Positions 14,983-15,806 of a stretch of 15,806 bases of DNA are shown here, piece after piece. The position numbers and the translations under genes are program-made. The notes below the pieces were generated by a model. It had not been told where the DNA came from and searched no databases. It saw only the letters and a list, made by a program, of their open reading frames with translations. This stretch comes from CAZTII01 sp964613305 (lineage in GTDB: Bacteria > Bacillota_I > Bacilli_A > Erysipelotrichales > Erysipelotrichaceae). Each line of letters opens with the position of its first letter. Within the stretch, counting starts at the first letter, position 1. The stretch lies in the NCBI GenBank assembly GCA_964613305.1, contig CAZTII010000045.1, forward strand, positions 1 through 15,806, read 5' to 3'.

Positions 14983-15657
14983 TTATTCTTGGGGAATTTC
15001 ATTCCCAATAAATACCATTGTTAATGTGATGAAAATAAATGTTTGAATAAATCCTGAAAATAAATCAAAGTACGCATGCAATACTGGAGCGATAATCGGG
15101 CCAAAAACATTAAATGAGGTTGGTCCAAACAACAATTGCGATAAATATAACGTAAAACTATACAATAACGACATAATAATGCTGCCACTTAAAACATTGC
15201 CAAATAAACGAAAACTCATCGATATCAATGGAGCTATTTTACCAAAAAAGTTTGGAATAATAAACGGAACAATTGGTTCAATGAAACCATGCAAGTATGA
15301 TCCAATACCATTTTCACGAATACTTACGGTTTGGATTGTAATCCAAGTAATGAGTGCTAATGATAAGGTAACACTATAATTAGATGTTGGTGAAGGTAAT
15401 GCAAGCAAGCCAATAATATTACTAAAGAAAATAAATAAAGCAATACTGCCAATATATGGAGATAAATGTTTTTTATATTTTTCATTACAAACACTTAGAA
15501 CATTATTATCAATGATTTCTACAAACCAACAGCTCAATAAAACTAACCCTTTAGGTTTTTCTTCGGCAGAAGTAGCTTCTATCTTTTTTCCAACCACAAT
15601 CGATAGGGCGCATAAAAATGCGGTAATAGCTACAATCGTTATAACCTCGACCTGCAC
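14983..15657 (-). CDS. atpB: ATP synthase Fo a subunit
   Basis: The membrane stator subunit that carries the two ion half-channels facing the c-ring. The essential arginine (Arg150 from this start) lies in the family signature SMSFRLFGNVLSG, and a C-terminal helix region holds HAYFDLFSGFIQTFIF. About five to six hydrophobic segments are visible. The frame is open to an ATG at 15672, but that ATG is part of the ribosome binding site: GGAGGTGA begins at its last base and sits 6 bases before a GTG at 15657. I therefore prefer GTG, giving 224 residues instead of 229. This changes only the extreme N terminus. It is the first gene of the atp operon in view, 45 bases after the end of the partial frame at the window edge. 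Confidence 0.94.
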   Translation of the reverse strand: MQVEVITIVAITAFLCALSIVVGKKIEATSAEEKPKGLVLLSCWFVEIIDNNVLSVCNEKYKKHLSPYIGSIALFIFFSNIIGLLALPSPTSNYSVTLSLALITWITIQTVSIRENGIGSYLHGFIEPIVPFIIPNFFGKIAPLISMSFRLFGNVLSGSIIMSLLYSFTLYLSQLLFGPTSFNVFGPIIAPVLHAYFDLFSGFIQTFIFITLTMVFIGNEIPQE

Positions 15658-15701
15658 GTGTTTCACCTCCATCCACTATTTTATTCTTTAAAATAAATTC
15701 C

Positions 15702-15806
15702 TTATACAATATATTCTATCACATTAATCACTATTTGCATCTTATTATTAATTTGAGTTTCGGTGTTTTCTTGTTTCGCAATCCAAAAACTTATAAAGTT
15801 CTCAAT
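15702..15806 (-). CDS. Possible 3' end of an unidentified upstream gene (partial)
   Basis: One of the three minus-strand frames is open from the window edge for 34 codons and stops with TAA at 15704-15702, 44 bases before atpB. The other two frames stop almost at once. The encoded tail (for example WIAKQENTETQINNKMQ) is polar and lacks the hydrophobic character expected of AtpI, which often precedes atpB. I do not recognise it. An open frame of this length can arise by chance in DNA of this composition, so the call is tentative. Confidence 0.4.
   Translation of the reverse strand: MENFISFWIAKQENTETQINNKMQIVINVIEYIV

Overview
The window looks like a chromosomal segment of an AT-rich Gram-positive bacterium (low-GC Firmicutes), possibly an Erysipelotrichia-like lineage. 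The grounds are the low-GC composition, strong GGAGG-type ribosome binding sites, the gene families and the atpBEFHAGDC gene order. The genus is inference. TGA serves as a stop codon (leuC, atpC) and tryptophan is TGG, so the code is standard and not that of Mycoplasma. Every convincing gene lies on the minus strand, so transcription runs from high to low coordinates. There are no RNA genes, CRISPR arrays, insertion sequences or phage genes, and no gene-free stretch longer than about 135 bases.

In order of transcription: (1) 15806-9545 holds the 3' end of an unidentified reading frame at the window edge, then the complete F-type ATP synthase operon atpB-E-F-H-A-G-D-C, ending in a palindromic terminator that touches the atpC stop. 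The c subunit carries the full set of residues that bind Na+ in Propionigenium- and Ilyobacter-type enzymes (Q26, V57, E59, T60, Y64), so the enzyme may couple to Na+ rather than H+. (2) 9504-7787 holds a two-gene unit: a small nitroreductase and a DUF2812-like protein with five predicted membrane helices. (3) 7722-715 holds a branched-chain amino-acid operon, leuC-leuD-ilvA-ilvB-ilvN-leuA, with tight spacing or overlaps. It begins at a promoter whose -35 region lies inside a perfect inverted repeat, and ends at a terminator that contains the leuA stop codon in its loop. (4) 703-49 holds a monocistronic AhpC-type peroxiredoxin with its own promoter and terminator.

Functionally, ilvA supplies 2-oxobutanoate from threonine, ilvBN makes the acetohydroxy acids for isoleucine and valine/leucine, and leuA plus leuCD carry out the first steps of the leucine branch. 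leuB, ilvC, ilvD and a branched-chain aminotransferase are absent here and would have to lie elsewhere. The operon has only a short leader (about 30 nt from the predicted start site), so T-box or leader-peptide attenuation is unlikely and a DNA-binding regulator at the inverted repeat is the simplest model.

Most of the window is ordinary core metabolism. I see no clear undescribed system. The points worth a second look are the Na+-type c-ring signature, the operator-like dyads before leuC, the operon composition, the membrane protein next to the nitroreductase, and several start codons that should be placed downstream of the longest open frame.
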